DNA from: Oceanobacillus bengalensis
GTDB lineage: Bacteria > Bacillota > Bacilli > Bacillales > Amphibacillaceae
Length of the DNA stretch: 64,000 bases
Reading direction: 5' to 3'
NCBI RefSeq assembly: GCF_003628445.1
Contig: NZ_RBZO01000021.1
Location: 1-64,000 of the forward strand
Made by a program: the position numbers and the translations under genes. This document shows, piece after piece, positions 25,107 through 34,303 of this stretch (the first letter of the stretch is position 1; the number at the start of each line of letters is the position of its first letter). A model generated the notes under the pieces. That model worked only from the letters and a program-made list of their open reading frames with translations. It ran no database searches and had not been told where the DNA came from.

Positions 25107-25970
25107 CTAAGCTGGTTTCTCCCGTATATTATCTAACGGACTACGGTCAGGTAAAACTAGAAAATCCTCCCCATCCGTAGTAATAACGACATCTCCATAT
25201 ACAGCCGTCGAGTAGACATCTGCGTCCACTCTATCCAAATTCTCGATTACTCTTTCAACTGGATGACCATAATCATTTTTTACACTATACGTTAATATGG
25301 CAACTTGCGGTTTTACCGCATGTAAGAATTTAAAGGATGTACTCGTATCTGAACCATGATGTGCAACCTTTATAATTTCTGATTCGAGTTGGTACTTTTT
25401 AAGCAGTTTTTCCTCCTGCTCTATTTCTACATCACTCATTAATAAAAAATCAATATCCTCATAACTTACCTGTAGTGCAATGGAAGATTCATTATTGTTC
25501 TTATTCTTCCTGTGTGCATTTAATACTTTTATCTTCACCTCTGGATCAACTATAATATTTTGGCTTTCCTTTGCTATGCTTGTTGGAATCCCTTGTTTAC
25601 GGATTTCATTCACATATCTTGCAAAAGCTTTTGTAAAGTGTATTTTCCCTGTATCTAGTATTTGTTTGACCTCAACAGCCCTCATTACTTTTACTAACCC
25701 ACCAATATGATCATAGTCAGGATGTGTTGCAACGAGCAGGTCAATTTTCTTGATATGAAGCTTCTCCAAGTAAGAAACAACCTTCTTCCCTGCTTCAGGT
25801 CGTCCGCCATCAATCAGTATCGTTTTATCCTGGGGTGTTTGAATTAAAATGCTATCACCCTGTCCAACATTAATAAAATGAACCCTCATTTCATCTTTCG
25901 CTTCACCATAAATAGAAATAGGAAATAATAATATACAAATCATGACAAAGCTATGAACCAACTTTCTCAT
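25107..25970 (-). CDS. Secreted ComEC-like metallo-beta-lactamase-fold hydrolase
   Basis: A 287-residue protein with an N-terminal signal peptide (MRKLVHSFVMICILLFPISI). The MBL fold follows: VHFINVGQGDSILIQTP, the metal motif THPDYDHIGG (HxDxDH), a conserved Asp in LLMSDVE and KVAHHGSDTSTSFKF. The pattern is that of the soluble C-terminal domain of the competence protein ComEC, here as a separate exported enzyme, possibly a nuclease or phosphodiesterase at the cell surface. The whole gene is bracketed by two arrays of the same 21-bp repeat. Confidence 0.88.
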   Translation of the reverse strand: MRKLVHSFVMICILLFPISIYGEAKDEMRVHFINVGQGDSILIQTPQDKTILIDGGRPEAGKKVVSYLEKLHIKKIDLLVATHPDYDHIGGLVKVMRAVEVKQILDTGKIHFTKAFARYVNEIRKQGIPTSIAKESQNIIVDPEVKIKVLNAHRKNKNNNESSIALQVSYEDIDFLLMSDVEIEQEEKLLKKYQLESEIIKVAHHGSDTSTSFKFLHAVKPQVAILTYSVKNDYGHPVERVIENLDRVDADVYSTAVYGDVVITTDGEDFLVLPDRSPLDNIREKPA

Positions 25971-26094
25971 CTAAACACCCTTCGTAAGCGAAATTTTGTT
26001 TATTTAGTTTGCCATGCTTGCGCTGTTTTATGTTTGTTTTTTTCTGTGGATGAAAAAAGGAGAAATTGATGTAAACAGATTTTCTTTTGTAATT

Positions 26095-26199
26095 GTGAAC
26101 TTCAGCGATTTCGTTGTGAACTTTGGCGATTTGAATGTGGACATCAGCGAAATCGCTGTGAACTTTGGCGAAATAGCTATGAACTTCAGCGAAACGCGA
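26095..26199. repeat. 21-bp tandem array, second copy, five units
   Basis: Units begin at 26095, 26116, 26137, 26158 and 26179, e.g. GTGAACTTCAGCGATTTCGT and GTGAACTTTGGCGAAATAGC. Same consensus and same orientation as the array at 24999. It lies between the clpE terminator and the hydrolase start, within the probable 5' leader of the hydrolase transcript. Confidence 0.85.
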
Positions 26200-26225
26200 T
26201 TTTTTACTCTTCTTAACACAGAAAG

Positions 26226-26247
26226 ACCCCGCTAACTCCAGCGGGGC
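26226..26247 (-). terminator. Terminator after clpE
   Basis: On the minus strand GCCCCGCT and AGCGGGGT form an 8-bp GC-rich stem with a 6-base loop, then CTTTCTGTG. It sits 20 bases after the clpE stop; the T run is short. Confidence 0.75.
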
Positions 26248-26267
26248 CTCCATACAACAGCCAATCA

Positions 26268-28409
26268 TTATGCTTTTTGAACCGCAATCTCTCCATCGAC
26301 AACATCTACATAAACGTTCGAGACATTCTCGTCCTCCAATATTAGGTCTGTCAGCGCATCTTCAACTTTATCTTGAATGACGCGGCGCAATGGTCTTGCA
26401 CCGAAGCGAACATCAAAGCCTAATTTTACAAGTTCACGTTTTGCATCCTCTGTAATGGAAATTGCAATGTTATTTTCCTCAATGTTTTCTTCTAATTCAG
26501 CAAGCATCAAATCAACAATCTTAATTAAGTTATCCTCACTTAATTGATTAAAGTTAACAATTGCATCAAAGCGGTTTAAGAATTCTGGTTTGAAGAAATC
26601 ACTCAACATTTCTAGGGTAGAAACAGATTCATGTGCCGCACTATTAAAACCAACATTAACCTGTTTTGCACCAGTACCTGCATTACTAGTCATAATAATT
26701 ACCGTTTCTTTAAAACTTACGGTTCTACCTTGTGAGTCTGTTAAATGACCATCTTCCATAATTTGTAGGAACATATTTTGTACGTCTGGATGTGCTTTTT
26801 CAATCTCATCTAACAAAATAATGGAATATGGATTTCTACGGACACGTTCTGTTAACTGTCCTGCTTCTTCATGTCCAACATATCCTGGAGGAGAGCCGAT
26901 CAGTTTAGACACAGCGTGTTTCTCCATGTATTCACTCATATCTAGTCTAACAAGTGCATCTCTTGATCCAAATAATTCCTCAGCCAAGGCTTTCGTTAAT
27001 TCTGTTTTACCAACACCAGTTGGTCCGACAAATAGGAAGGAACCGATTGGACGATATTTTGATTTCAAGCCTGCACGACTACGGCGAATTGCTTTCGCTA
27101 CCTTGTTAACTGCTTCGTCTTGACCAATTACTTTTTTGCTTAAATCAATAGAAAGATTTTTCATTTTTTCTTGTTCATCTGTTTGCATTTTTGTTACTGG
27201 GATACCTGTTTTTTCTTCAATTATTAATTGTATATCTGAAATAGCTACATCAACAATTTTTTCGTTATCTGTTGTTTTCTCCAATTGTTTTTGTAATTGT
27301 ATTTCTTGATAACGAAGATTTGCAGCCCGTTCATAATCTTCTTTTTCAGCCGCTTGTTGTTTTTCCTTCGTAATCTCGGATAATCGATTCTTAATGGATT
27401 CAGAGTCTCCTTGAGAGTTCCTCAAGTTTAAGCGTGAGCCGACTTCATCCATTAAGTCAATTGCTTTATCTGGTAAAAACCTGTCTTGAATATAACGGCT
27501 AGAAAGTGTAACAAATGCCTTTACTACTTCATCAGAGTAACGAACATCATGGAATTTTTCATAACGATCTTTGATACCTTCTATAATTTTGATTGCATCG
27601 CTGATAGAAGGTTCCTTTACAATAATTGATTGCAAACGACGTTCAAGTGCTGCATCTTTTTCGATTTTACGATATTCTTTCAATGTAGTTGCACCAATAA
27701 TTTGAAGGTCTCCACGTGCTAACGCAGGTTTTAAAATATTTCCGGCATCCATTTGTGATCCTTCTGCAGTACCAGCACCAACTAATAGGTGAATTTCATC
27801 GATAAAGACGATAACATCATTACGTGTTCTTAACTCTTCAATCAATTTCTTCATACGTTCTTCAAATTGACCACGAATGCCTGTATTTGCAACTAACGAT
27901 GCAACATCTAATAGATAAACCTCTTTATTTAATAATTTTGTAGGAACATTTCCTTCAATAATTTTAACAGCCAATCCTTCTGCGATAGCGGTCTTACCTA
28001 CCCCAGGTTCCCCAATGAGTACAGGGTTATTTTTATTTCTTCTATTTAGTGTTTCAATTACTCGTTTTATTTCAATATCTCGTCCAATAACTGGATCGAT
28101 TTCTCCAGCTCTTGCGGAATCCGTTATATTTTTACCTAATTGATCGATTAGGCCTTTTCTTTTCTTTGTTTGCTTTTGTCTTGTCCGAGTATTTGTATTT
28201 CCTTGTGCATGACCCTCGGAAGAAAAATTATTTGAAAATGCGTCTGCACCTGCAAATGGGAATCCCGAGAAAAGGTCTGATTGATTCATAACTTGACCTT
28301 GTATTTCACGAAAACACTCGTTGCAGAGATGCATTTCCATTCTTTGATTATTCATTTGCATCGATGCATTCACATTCGCTTCATTAACTCCACATTTTTG
28401 ACATAGCAT
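26268..28409 (-). CDS. clpE: ATP-dependent Clp protease ATPase ClpE
   Basis: HSP100 unfoldase of 713 residues that feeds misfolded proteins to ClpP. The N-terminal zinc finger C3-x2-C6 ... C29-x2-C32 is diagnostic for ClpE. AAA module 1 has Walker A GEPGVGKT and Walker B VIFIDEIH; a UVR-like linker (KEDYERAANLRYQEIQ) separates it from module 2 with GPTGVGKTELT and LLDEIEKAHPD. Ends with the Clp D2 small domain. GAGGAGG lies eight bases upstream of the ATG. A sigma-A promoter overlapped by CtsR heptads lies about 360 bp upstream; the long leader contains repeat R2. Confidence 0.96.
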   Translation of the reverse strand: MLCQKCGVNEANVNASMQMNNQRMEMHLCNECFREIQGQVMNQSDLFSGFPFAGADAFSNNFSSEGHAQGNTNTRTRQKQTKKRKGLIDQLGKNITDSARAGEIDPVIGRDIEIKRVIETLNRRNKNNPVLIGEPGVGKTAIAEGLAVKIIEGNVPTKLLNKEVYLLDVASLVANTGIRGQFEERMKKLIEELRTRNDVIVFIDEIHLLVGAGTAEGSQMDAGNILKPALARGDLQIIGATTLKEYRKIEKDAALERRLQSIIVKEPSISDAIKIIEGIKDRYEKFHDVRYSDEVVKAFVTLSSRYIQDRFLPDKAIDLMDEVGSRLNLRNSQGDSESIKNRLSEITKEKQQAAEKEDYERAANLRYQEIQLQKQLEKTTDNEKIVDVAISDIQLIIEEKTGIPVTKMQTDEQEKMKNLSIDLSKKVIGQDEAVNKVAKAIRRSRAGLKSKYRPIGSFLFVGPTGVGKTELTKALAEELFGSRDALVRLDMSEYMEKHAVSKLIGSPPGYVGHEEAGQLTERVRRNPYSIILLDEIEKAHPDVQNMFLQIMEDGHLTDSQGRTVSFKETVIIMTSNAGTGAKQVNVGFNSAAHESVSTLEMLSDFFKPEFLNRFDAIVNFNQLSEDNLIKIVDLMLAELEENIEENNIAISITEDAKRELVKLGFDVRFGARPLRRVIQDKVEDALTDLILEDENVSNVYVDVVDGEIAVQKA

Positions 28410-28435
28410 TTTCCATTCCTCCTCTTATAATGAAA

Positions 28436-28690
28436 AGCGTAAGCACCCGTTTAGCAACGTACGGACTGCGCCCACGTAGTGTGTGGGTGGTTCGATTTAA
28501 TCGAACATTCCTACGTAGGAGATAAAGGAAACATGCCCCTTTATGGGGGTATGCCGACGTTGGCGTAAACCCGCTTTAGTCGGCCTTCCTTATAACCTGA
28601 GCCGATGTTGACTTATCGTGTCATAAGGTGAGGGAAGTCTCGCTAGTTGCTGGGTGCTGAAGCTGGACCGGCCTTCCCTCGTATAGGCAA
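28436..28690. repeat. R2 repeat, full copy, inside the clpE leader
   Basis: The ends AGCGTAAGCACCC and GGGTGCTGAAGCT are near-perfect inverted repeats (11 of 13). Inside are further hairpins such as GTTCGATTTAATCGAAC and ATGCCCCTTTATGGGGGTAT. The right half, read on the minus strand, contains CTAGCGAGACTTCCCTCACC and ACGATAAGTCAACATCGGCT, shared with the rrn leader copy (131-260). It occupies most of the untranslated region between the clpE promoter and its ribosome site. No gene seen. Confidence 0.78.
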
Positions 28691-28733
28691 TAACGTGACC
28701 AACTTTCTTAAATTCTAAAGGACTAGAACCAAA

Positions 28734-28795
28734 TTTGACTTTGACTTTCTTTGACCTTATGACTTTATTATACTCTGACCTTTTTTGACTTTCAA
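28734..28795 (-). promoter_or_regulatory. clpE promoter with CtsR operators
   Basis: Minus-strand TTGAAA (28790-28795) and TATAAT (28767-28772) with a 17-base spacer. CtsR heptads GGTCAAAGAAAGTCAAA (28740-28756) match the consensus RGTCAAANANRGTCAAA fully. A second site AGTCAAAAAAGGTCAGA (28774-28790) has one mismatch and fills the spacer, and a fifth half site AGTCAAA lies at 28734-28740. This is a classical class-III heat-shock promoter. Confidence 0.92.
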
Positions 28796-28862
28796 GTGTT
28801 TTGTTTCATTTTTTTCGTTCTAAAAAAAGAGTGAGAACAATATGCCCTCACCTGCAACCAGC

Positions 28863-30440
28863 TTACTTCTTCAGTTTTTCTTTCTGTCTTAGTTCCACTC
28901 TCCGAATCTTACCTGACGTTGTTTTAGGTAATTCTTCTAAAAATTCAATTTCCCTGGGATACTTATACGGTGCAGTGAGTGCTTTTGTATGATCCTGCAA
29001 TTCTTTCACCAATTCTGGATTTGTTTTATCTACATTTTCTTTCAACACTATATATGCTTTCACAATGCTTCCTCTAATTTCATCTGGACTAGCAACAACC
29101 GCACATTCCTGAACGGATGGGTGTTTTACTAAAGCATCTTCTACTTCAAATGGCCCGATCGTATAGCCAGAGCTAATAATGATATCATCTCTCCTGCCTT
29201 CAAACCAAAAGTATCCGTCTGCATCCTTCCTTGCCTGGTCGCCGGTAATATAATAATCGCCTCGTCTTGATATGTTCGTTCTTTCCGTATCTTTATAATA
29301 TTCTTTAAAAAGTGCAGGGCTATCTAATTTAACTGCAATATCGCCAATAACACCTGTAGGAACAGGAACACCATCTTCATCAATTATTTCTACTTCGTTA
29401 CCTGGTGTTGGTTTCCCCATTGATCCAGGTCTCACTTCCATATCCTTCATCACACCTAATAGTAACGTGTTCTCCGTTTGTCCATAGCCATCCCGAACCG
29501 TTACATTAAAGTATTTACGAAAAGTATCAATCACTTCTACATTTAATGGTTCCCCTGCAGAAACGGCACTGTGAAGAGCCGGCAATTGATAATCATCTAG
29601 ATTATCAACTTTTGCAAGTAATCGATATTCTGTTGGTGTGCAGCATAACACATTAATTTCCCTGTCCTGTAATAAACTCAAGTACCTCTTTGGATTAAAC
29701 TGCCCATTATAAATAAAACCAGTTGCACCTGTTCCTAGGACGGATAAAAACGGACTCCAAATCCATTTCTGCCAACCAGGGCCTGCTGTTGCCCACACTT
29801 TATCACCCTCACCTGCACAAAGCCAATTTTCAGGTGCAGTCTGTAAGTGCGCGTATCCCCAACCATGTGTATGTACAACACCTTTAGGATTTCCAGTCGT
29901 TCCAGATGTATATGGTAAAAATGCAATATCATCACGTGTTGTATGTATTAAATCAAACTGTTCAGAGGCTTCATCCCTTAACCTGTCTAAGAATAGCCAA
30001 TCTCCAGATGGCCCACCAACTGAAAACTTAATTAATGTATCATATTCCGTAATACCTACATACTGATTTGTATACGGATAGAAGCTCACAACTGCTTTCA
30101 CTTCTCCATGTGCGATTCGATACTGAAGGTCTTTTGTCTTTAACATTTCAGAGCTTGGAATGATAATCAACCCCGCTTTCAACGCAGCTAAGTAGGTTTC
30201 ATATGCCTCAATCATTCGAGGAATCATGATGAGAATCTTATCTCCCTTTTTCAATCCCTCACGCTTGAAAACGTTACCAATTTTATTCACATTTTTCATA
30301 AGTTGTTGATATGTAATTTCTCGGGTATTCCCTTGCTCATCTTCCCAAATAATTGCTTTCCGTTCTGAATCATGAGCAAACTTTTCTACTTCCATCACGA
30401 TATTATAGTCTTTCGGAGCGATCAAATCTTCACGTTTCAT
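28863..30440 (-). CDS. AMP-forming acyl-CoA synthetase (AcsM-like)
   Basis: A 525-residue adenylate-forming ligase. The P-loop-like motif is YTSGTTGNPKGVVHTH (about residues 176-191), with GYGQTENTLL and the hinge ITGDQARKDADGYFWFEGRRDD; the catalytic lysine is in PKTTSGKIRRVELR at the C terminus. The length and sequence type suit the acetyl/medium-chain (ACSM-like) branch rather than long-chain synthetases. The substrate (acetate, propionate, butyrate or longer) cannot be told. Single-gene unit, ATG after a weak AAGGAG. Confidence 0.9.
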   Translation of the reverse strand: MKREDLIAPKDYNIVMEVEKFAHDSERKAIIWEDEQGNTREITYQQLMKNVNKIGNVFKREGLKKGDKILIMIPRMIEAYETYLAALKAGLIIIPSSEMLKTKDLQYRIAHGEVKAVVSFYPYTNQYVGITEYDTLIKFSVGGPSGDWLFLDRLRDEASEQFDLIHTTRDDIAFLPYTSGTTGNPKGVVHTHGWGYAHLQTAPENWLCAGEGDKVWATAGPGWQKWIWSPFLSVLGTGATGFIYNGQFNPKRYLSLLQDREINVLCCTPTEYRLLAKVDNLDDYQLPALHSAVSAGEPLNVEVIDTFRKYFNVTVRDGYGQTENTLLLGVMKDMEVRPGSMGKPTPGNEVEIIDEDGVPVPTGVIGDIAVKLDSPALFKEYYKDTERTNISRRGDYYITGDQARKDADGYFWFEGRRDDIIISSGYTIGPFEVEDALVKHPSVQECAVVASPDEIRGSIVKAYIVLKENVDKTNPELVKELQDHTKALTAPYKYPREIEFLEELPKTTSGKIRRVELRQKEKLKK

Positions 30441-30619
30441 TTTGCATTACTCCTTTATTTTGGATTATTTAAATTATAACAAAAATTATTATATTTTAAA
30501 AATATTATTTCACTCCATTAAAAAGAGGCTTAGACAATCGTGTTTTACTAAGGTGTAGTCCAAACTATTCTTTAAAATTCCCCATAACAATTCATGTTAC
30601 TTCGGATTTTGTATAGATT

Positions 30620-30870
30620 GTTGTTGATTTCTTTAATTCAGAATAATTCTAAACACACCGTTCCGGATAAGTGGAGAGCGGTGACTCCATGAAAAAGAAA
30701 AGCACTTTTTCTCATGAAGATATTACGCTATCGAAGTCTTCCTTGTCCTGCGGGAATAGCACGTTTCCGAAGACCCCGGAAGAAGCGTTTTGCGTCACGA
30801 GGAGGCTTGTGCCGTGCCCGCGGAAAGCATCCGCCCGGAGCGATCTCGGACGGCGAGATTTGCTCCGATT
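30620..30870. repeat. Dispersed repeat R1, arm A type
   Basis: The left border CTTTAATTCAGAATAATTCT ... CACCGTTCCGGA recurs at 9072. The interior has GAAGTCTTCCTTGTCCTGCGGGAATAGCACG and GTGCCCGCGGAAAG, which match the reversed arm A at 38495-38640 (GAAGACTCC...GGGAACAGCACG). It fills most of the 560-bp gap between the acyl-CoA synthetase and the glycosylase gene. No gene seen there. Confidence 0.68.
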
Positions 30871-31004
30871 TATGATATTCTTAATAAGTCCAAAGTTTGC
30901 ATCAACAATGAATTTCGTTATAAAAAGTTAACATTCAAAGCTTCCTATTCTACAATCGTTCGTCTTTGGTGAGGAACATTTCAGTTAAATCCCAGATTTT
31001 TTTC

Positions 31005-31871
31005 TTATTCAATACTCCGCCACAATGTTAATGACGCATAACTCCTGTATGGGCCCCATAACTTACTCATATCAGTCAACGACTCTATCGTGGGCTTCCT
31101 ATCCATCGCTAATAATCTCTTAACCGCATTTTGAATACCAATATCCGCTTTTGGGAATAAGTTTTTCCTGCCTAAACCAAAGAGCATCCAATTTTCAACC
31201 GTCCATGGCCCGACACCACGTATCTTCACCATTTCTTGTAGAATTTCTTGATCTGTTTTCTTTCCCATCTCTTCTAAATTAACTTCACCATTAGCTATCA
31301 TCTTTGAAGTGTCGATAACATATTCCGCTTTTCTTCCACTAAATTGCAATTCACGTAACGCCGCTATTTCGATATTTGCTACTTTTTCAGGCGATGGATA
31401 AAACCACACACCATTAATCTTTTCACCGAAGTTTTCGATAAATCTAGTTGAAAGAACATATGCAAACTTCATGTTTAATTGTTGATGGATGATCGTTTTC
31501 ATCAGGCAATAGAAAAGGTCAAACTCCCTAACGATTGGGGTTCCTGGATAGGTATGAAAAAGTTCCTCTAGGTTGGTGCCCTTAAAATGCTCTCCTACCT
31601 TGTTTAGATCAAAATCCCACTGAAAAAGATCGTAAATATAGCTAATAATCGAATCCTTCCTAGCATCCTCATCACTTGTAATGATAAATGCTGGTTTTTC
31701 TGTTGTTCCTACTGCTTTTACTTCCACAATATGTTTCCTTTCAAGAAAAACAACAGGCACCTTTACAGACCGTTCTTCTCTGTCCACGGTAATGATTGGG
31801 TCAAATGAAAAACGATATAATGTATAGTCAAAATCATACAGCGTAGATAACGTAATTCTTTCCGTCCACAT
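31005..31871 (-). CDS. AlkA/OGG-like DNA glycosylase (YfjP type)
   Basis: A 288-residue base-excision repair enzyme. The C-terminal half has the helix-hairpin-helix MVKIRGVGPWTVENWMLFGLG followed by the catalytic Asp in FPKADIGIQNAVKRLL. The N-terminal half is the AlkA-type beta domain. It probably removes alkylated purines. It corresponds to B. subtilis yfjP, which also lies near pdaA. The ATG at 31871 is eight codons inside the longest frame and follows AAGGGGGG; the longer version has no ribosome site. Confidence 0.88.
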   Translation of the reverse strand: MWTERITLSTLYDFDYTLYRFSFDPIITVDREERSVKVPVVFLERKHIVEVKAVGTTEKPAFIITSDEDARKDSIISYIYDLFQWDFDLNKVGEHFKGTNLEELFHTYPGTPIVREFDLFYCLMKTIIHQQLNMKFAYVLSTRFIENFGEKINGVWFYPSPEKVANIEIAALRELQFSGRKAEYVIDTSKMIANGEVNLEEMGKKTDQEILQEMVKIRGVGPWTVENWMLFGLGRKNLFPKADIGIQNAVKRLLAMDRKPTIESLTDMSKLWGPYRSYASLTLWRSIE

Positions 31872-31917
31872 ACATTCGCCCCCCTTTTTACCCATACTAT
31901 ACCTAATTTTCTATACA

Positions 31918-31952
31918 GAGAAAAGCGAGACAGTTATCCCTGCCCCGCTTCT
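31918..31952 (-). terminator. Terminator after pdaA
   Basis: On the minus strand AGAGAAGCG pairs with CGCTTTTCTCT around an inner loop; T-rich sequence is at the 3' side. Stem slightly imperfect. Confidence 0.7.
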
Positions 31953-31957
31953 CTTTA

Positions 31958-32755
31958 TTATAGCCCTATAAATCCATCTGGAAGAATATCCTTCATTAAT
32001 AAATCATCTAAGCTTTTAAATGTATAGCCTTCCTTTTTTAATTCCTGAATGATTTTTTCCAATGCATCCGCATTGTCCGATGACACAGAATGGAGCAAAA
32101 TAATTGCACCTGGATGTATTTGTGCCATTGTTTGGTCATAGGCATATTGCCACCCTTTTTGATTATCGGTCTGCCAATCCGAGAAAGCTAATGACCAAAA
32201 TACATGTACCAACCCTAATTCATTAGCCCACTTCAGTGTTTGTTCACTAAACATCCCTCGAGGTGGTCGCATATACTTGATGTCATCTTGGTCAGAAATT
32301 CCAGCTACCGCTTCCTCTAATGCCTCAAGTTCTTTTTGAATGGCCTCTTTGTTCATTATCGTGAAGTCTGGATGGTGATAGGAGTGATTACCGATAATAT
32401 GGCCTTCATCTACCATTCTGTTGATTAAATCTGGGGCACTTTCTACATAATGCCCAGTTACAAAAAAGGTCGCAGGTACCTTTTCCTTTTTCAAAACATC
32501 GAGAATTTCATCCGTGTACCCTTGTTCATATCCATTATCAAACGTTAAGTATACGACCTTATCACCAGATAAATCAGCATAATAGGAACCATACTTCTCA
32601 AGCATCGCCTGGTACTTCCCAATCTCTGGCACTTTATGTTCGGTATTCTTTGAGAATCCCCATCCATACCCACTAGCAGCCGCTGTATCCAATTGCAAAA
32701 CTGCTATCGTAAAGGTAAGAAAAACGACAATTGAAGATATTATATTCTTACACAT
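31958..32755 (-). CDS. pdaA: Peptidoglycan N-acetylmuramic acid deacetylase PdaA
   Basis: A 265-residue exported NodB-type polysaccharide deacetylase that removes acetyl groups from muramic acid so that muramic-delta-lactam of the spore cortex can form. A signal peptide covers about residues 1-27. Motif 1 is the PdaA variant YLTFDNGYEQGYT; motif 2 is GNHSYHHPDF (HSxxHP), motif 3 MRPPRGMFS, and near the end GAIILLHSVS. It is required for germination in B. subtilis and normally made in the forespore. Neighbour of the yfjP-like gene, as there. Confidence 0.93.
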   Translation of the reverse strand: MCKNIISSIVVFLTFTIAVLQLDTAAASGYGWGFSKNTEHKVPEIGKYQAMLEKYGSYYADLSGDKVVYLTFDNGYEQGYTDEILDVLKKEKVPATFFVTGHYVESAPDLINRMVDEGHIIGNHSYHHPDFTIMNKEAIQKELEALEEAVAGISDQDDIKYMRPPRGMFSEQTLKWANELGLVHVFWSLAFSDWQTDNQKGWQYAYDQTMAQIHPGAIILLHSVSSDNADALEKIIQELKKEGYTFKSLDDLLMKDILPDGFIGL

Positions 32756-32852
32756 AACAACCCACCTATTTTTATCTTACCTTTCCCTGTCTCCATAAAA
32801 TTATTCGGTGCCTGTCACTTGTCGGGATTTGTCGAACGGTGCTTGTTGTGTC

Positions 32853-34151
32853 CTATAATATAATTGCTGCGATCCAACCAAATATAAATAAAGGTATATT
32901 AAAGTGGATAAAAGTTGGAACACATGTATCCCAAATATGATTGTGTTTTCCATCAGCATTTAAACCAGATGTTGGTCCTAGCGTGCTATCGGAAGCTGGT
33001 GATCCTGCATCTCCAAGGGCACCTGCTGTTCCGATTAGTGCTGCTGTTGAAAGCGGTGAAAAACCAGCTGCCATACAGATCGGAACATAAAGCGCTGCAA
33101 GGATTGGAACCGTACCAAATGAAGACCCGATTCCCATTGTCACAACTAAACCTATGATTAAAAGTATAAATGCAATCAATGCTTTATTGTCCCCTAATAT
33201 ACCTGAAGATAACTCAACGAGTGCAATTACCGAACCTGTTTCTTCTAATACTGTTGCAAATCCAGATGCCGACAACATGACAAAAGCAATGGTCCCCATC
33301 ATCTTGATTCCATCAGTCATGATCGTATCCCCTTTACTAAACGGAACAACGAGTAATACAAACATCATAACCAAACCTGTTAACGCACCTATAATCAAAT
33401 TCCCAGTAATAATTTGAACAATAAACGCTGCTGCAATAGCAACCAACGTTAAGACATGTTTTTTATTAAACGTAATCGATGGTTTTTCCTCCATCACGAT
33501 TGGAGCTTCAACAGAAACATAATCTTTATCTTTCCGATATGTAATAAATATCGCTATAAATAGACCTACAATCATTCCTAGTCCTGGTATAACCATGGAT
33601 AATGCAACATCTTCCATTGAGATATCTGCACCATTTTGAACCATTCCTTTTTGGATTGCCTCATGAAATATAAGCCCATAACCAGCAGGAATCATGACGT
33701 AAGGTGTTTTTAATCCGAACGTCAATGATACTGCGACAGCTCTTCGGTCCATACGCATCTTATCGAATAACCTTAATAATGGTGGTATTAAAATTGGAAT
33801 AAAAGCAATGTGTACTGGTACTACGTTTTGTGATAAAGATGCAACACCTGCTATTACGAGAAGTAGCATTGTTTTCTTACCAGTTAAAACACGGATAAGA
33901 TAATTCACTAAAATAGAAGTTATCCCAGTATAACTAATCGCAACCGCAAATGCTCCTAGTAAAATATAACTCAACGCGGTACTGGATTGCCCCCCCATTC
34001 CACTAACAAACAATTCTATTGATTCAACCACTGACATCTCAGACATCATTCCAGCAGTAAGGCCAGCAGCAATAATTGCAATAATAACATTTACCTTTAA
34101 TAAACTAAGGACTGTCATAATTAGTACAGAAACAATTACGACCCATTCCAT
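32853..34151 (-). CDS. YuiF-like Na+/H+ antiporter-family transporter
   Basis: A 432-residue integral membrane protein with about eleven helices, member of the Na+/H+ antiporter family that contains B. subtilis YuiF (annotated as a putative amino-acid transporter). The conserved region GSSFGTVPILAALYVPICMAAGFSP and TAGALGDAGSPASDSTLGPTSGLNADG (split loop) near the C terminus is typical. The substrate may be an amino acid such as histidine or a cation exchange; I cannot decide. Monocistronic. Confidence 0.82.
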   Translation of the reverse strand: MEWVVIVSVLIMTVLSLLKVNVIIAIIAAGLTAGMMSEMSVVESIELFVSGMGGQSSTALSYILLGAFAVAISYTGITSILVNYLIRVLTGKKTMLLLVIAGVASLSQNVVPVHIAFIPILIPPLLRLFDKMRMDRRAVAVSLTFGLKTPYVMIPAGYGLIFHEAIQKGMVQNGADISMEDVALSMVIPGLGMIVGLFIAIFITYRKDKDYVSVEAPIVMEEKPSITFNKKHVLTLVAIAAAFIVQIITGNLIIGALTGLVMMFVLLVVPFSKGDTIMTDGIKMMGTIAFVMLSASGFATVLEETGSVIALVELSSGILGDNKALIAFILLIIGLVVTMGIGSSFGTVPILAALYVPICMAAGFSPLSTAALIGTAGALGDAGSPASDSTLGPTSGLNADGKHNHIWDTCVPTFIHFNIPLFIFGWIAAIIL

Positions 34152-34303
34152 ATTAGCTTCCCCTCTCTATACTTAAACAAAATACTTTAATACTTCATTA
34201 TGATAAAGTAATAAAGCGTAAAAATCAACCCTTAAATAAAATAAAACGCTCAGATGGAATGGGTAATCTGCGCGTTTACAAGAAAGTACTCTTAAGAAAT
34301 AAT

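Noticed and set aside
25951-26268. 105-codon frame with heptad repeats (FAEVHSY type) on the minus strand
   Set aside because: It overlaps the clpE stop, runs through the clpE terminator hairpin and the start of the hydrolase gene, and has no ribosome site; the repeats come from the 21-bp array.
32803-32850. CGGTGCCTGTCAC...GTCGAACGGTGC segment before the YuiF-like gene
   Set aside because: Looks like a fragment of a common Bacillus intergenic repeat but only one copy is seen in this window, so no claim is made.
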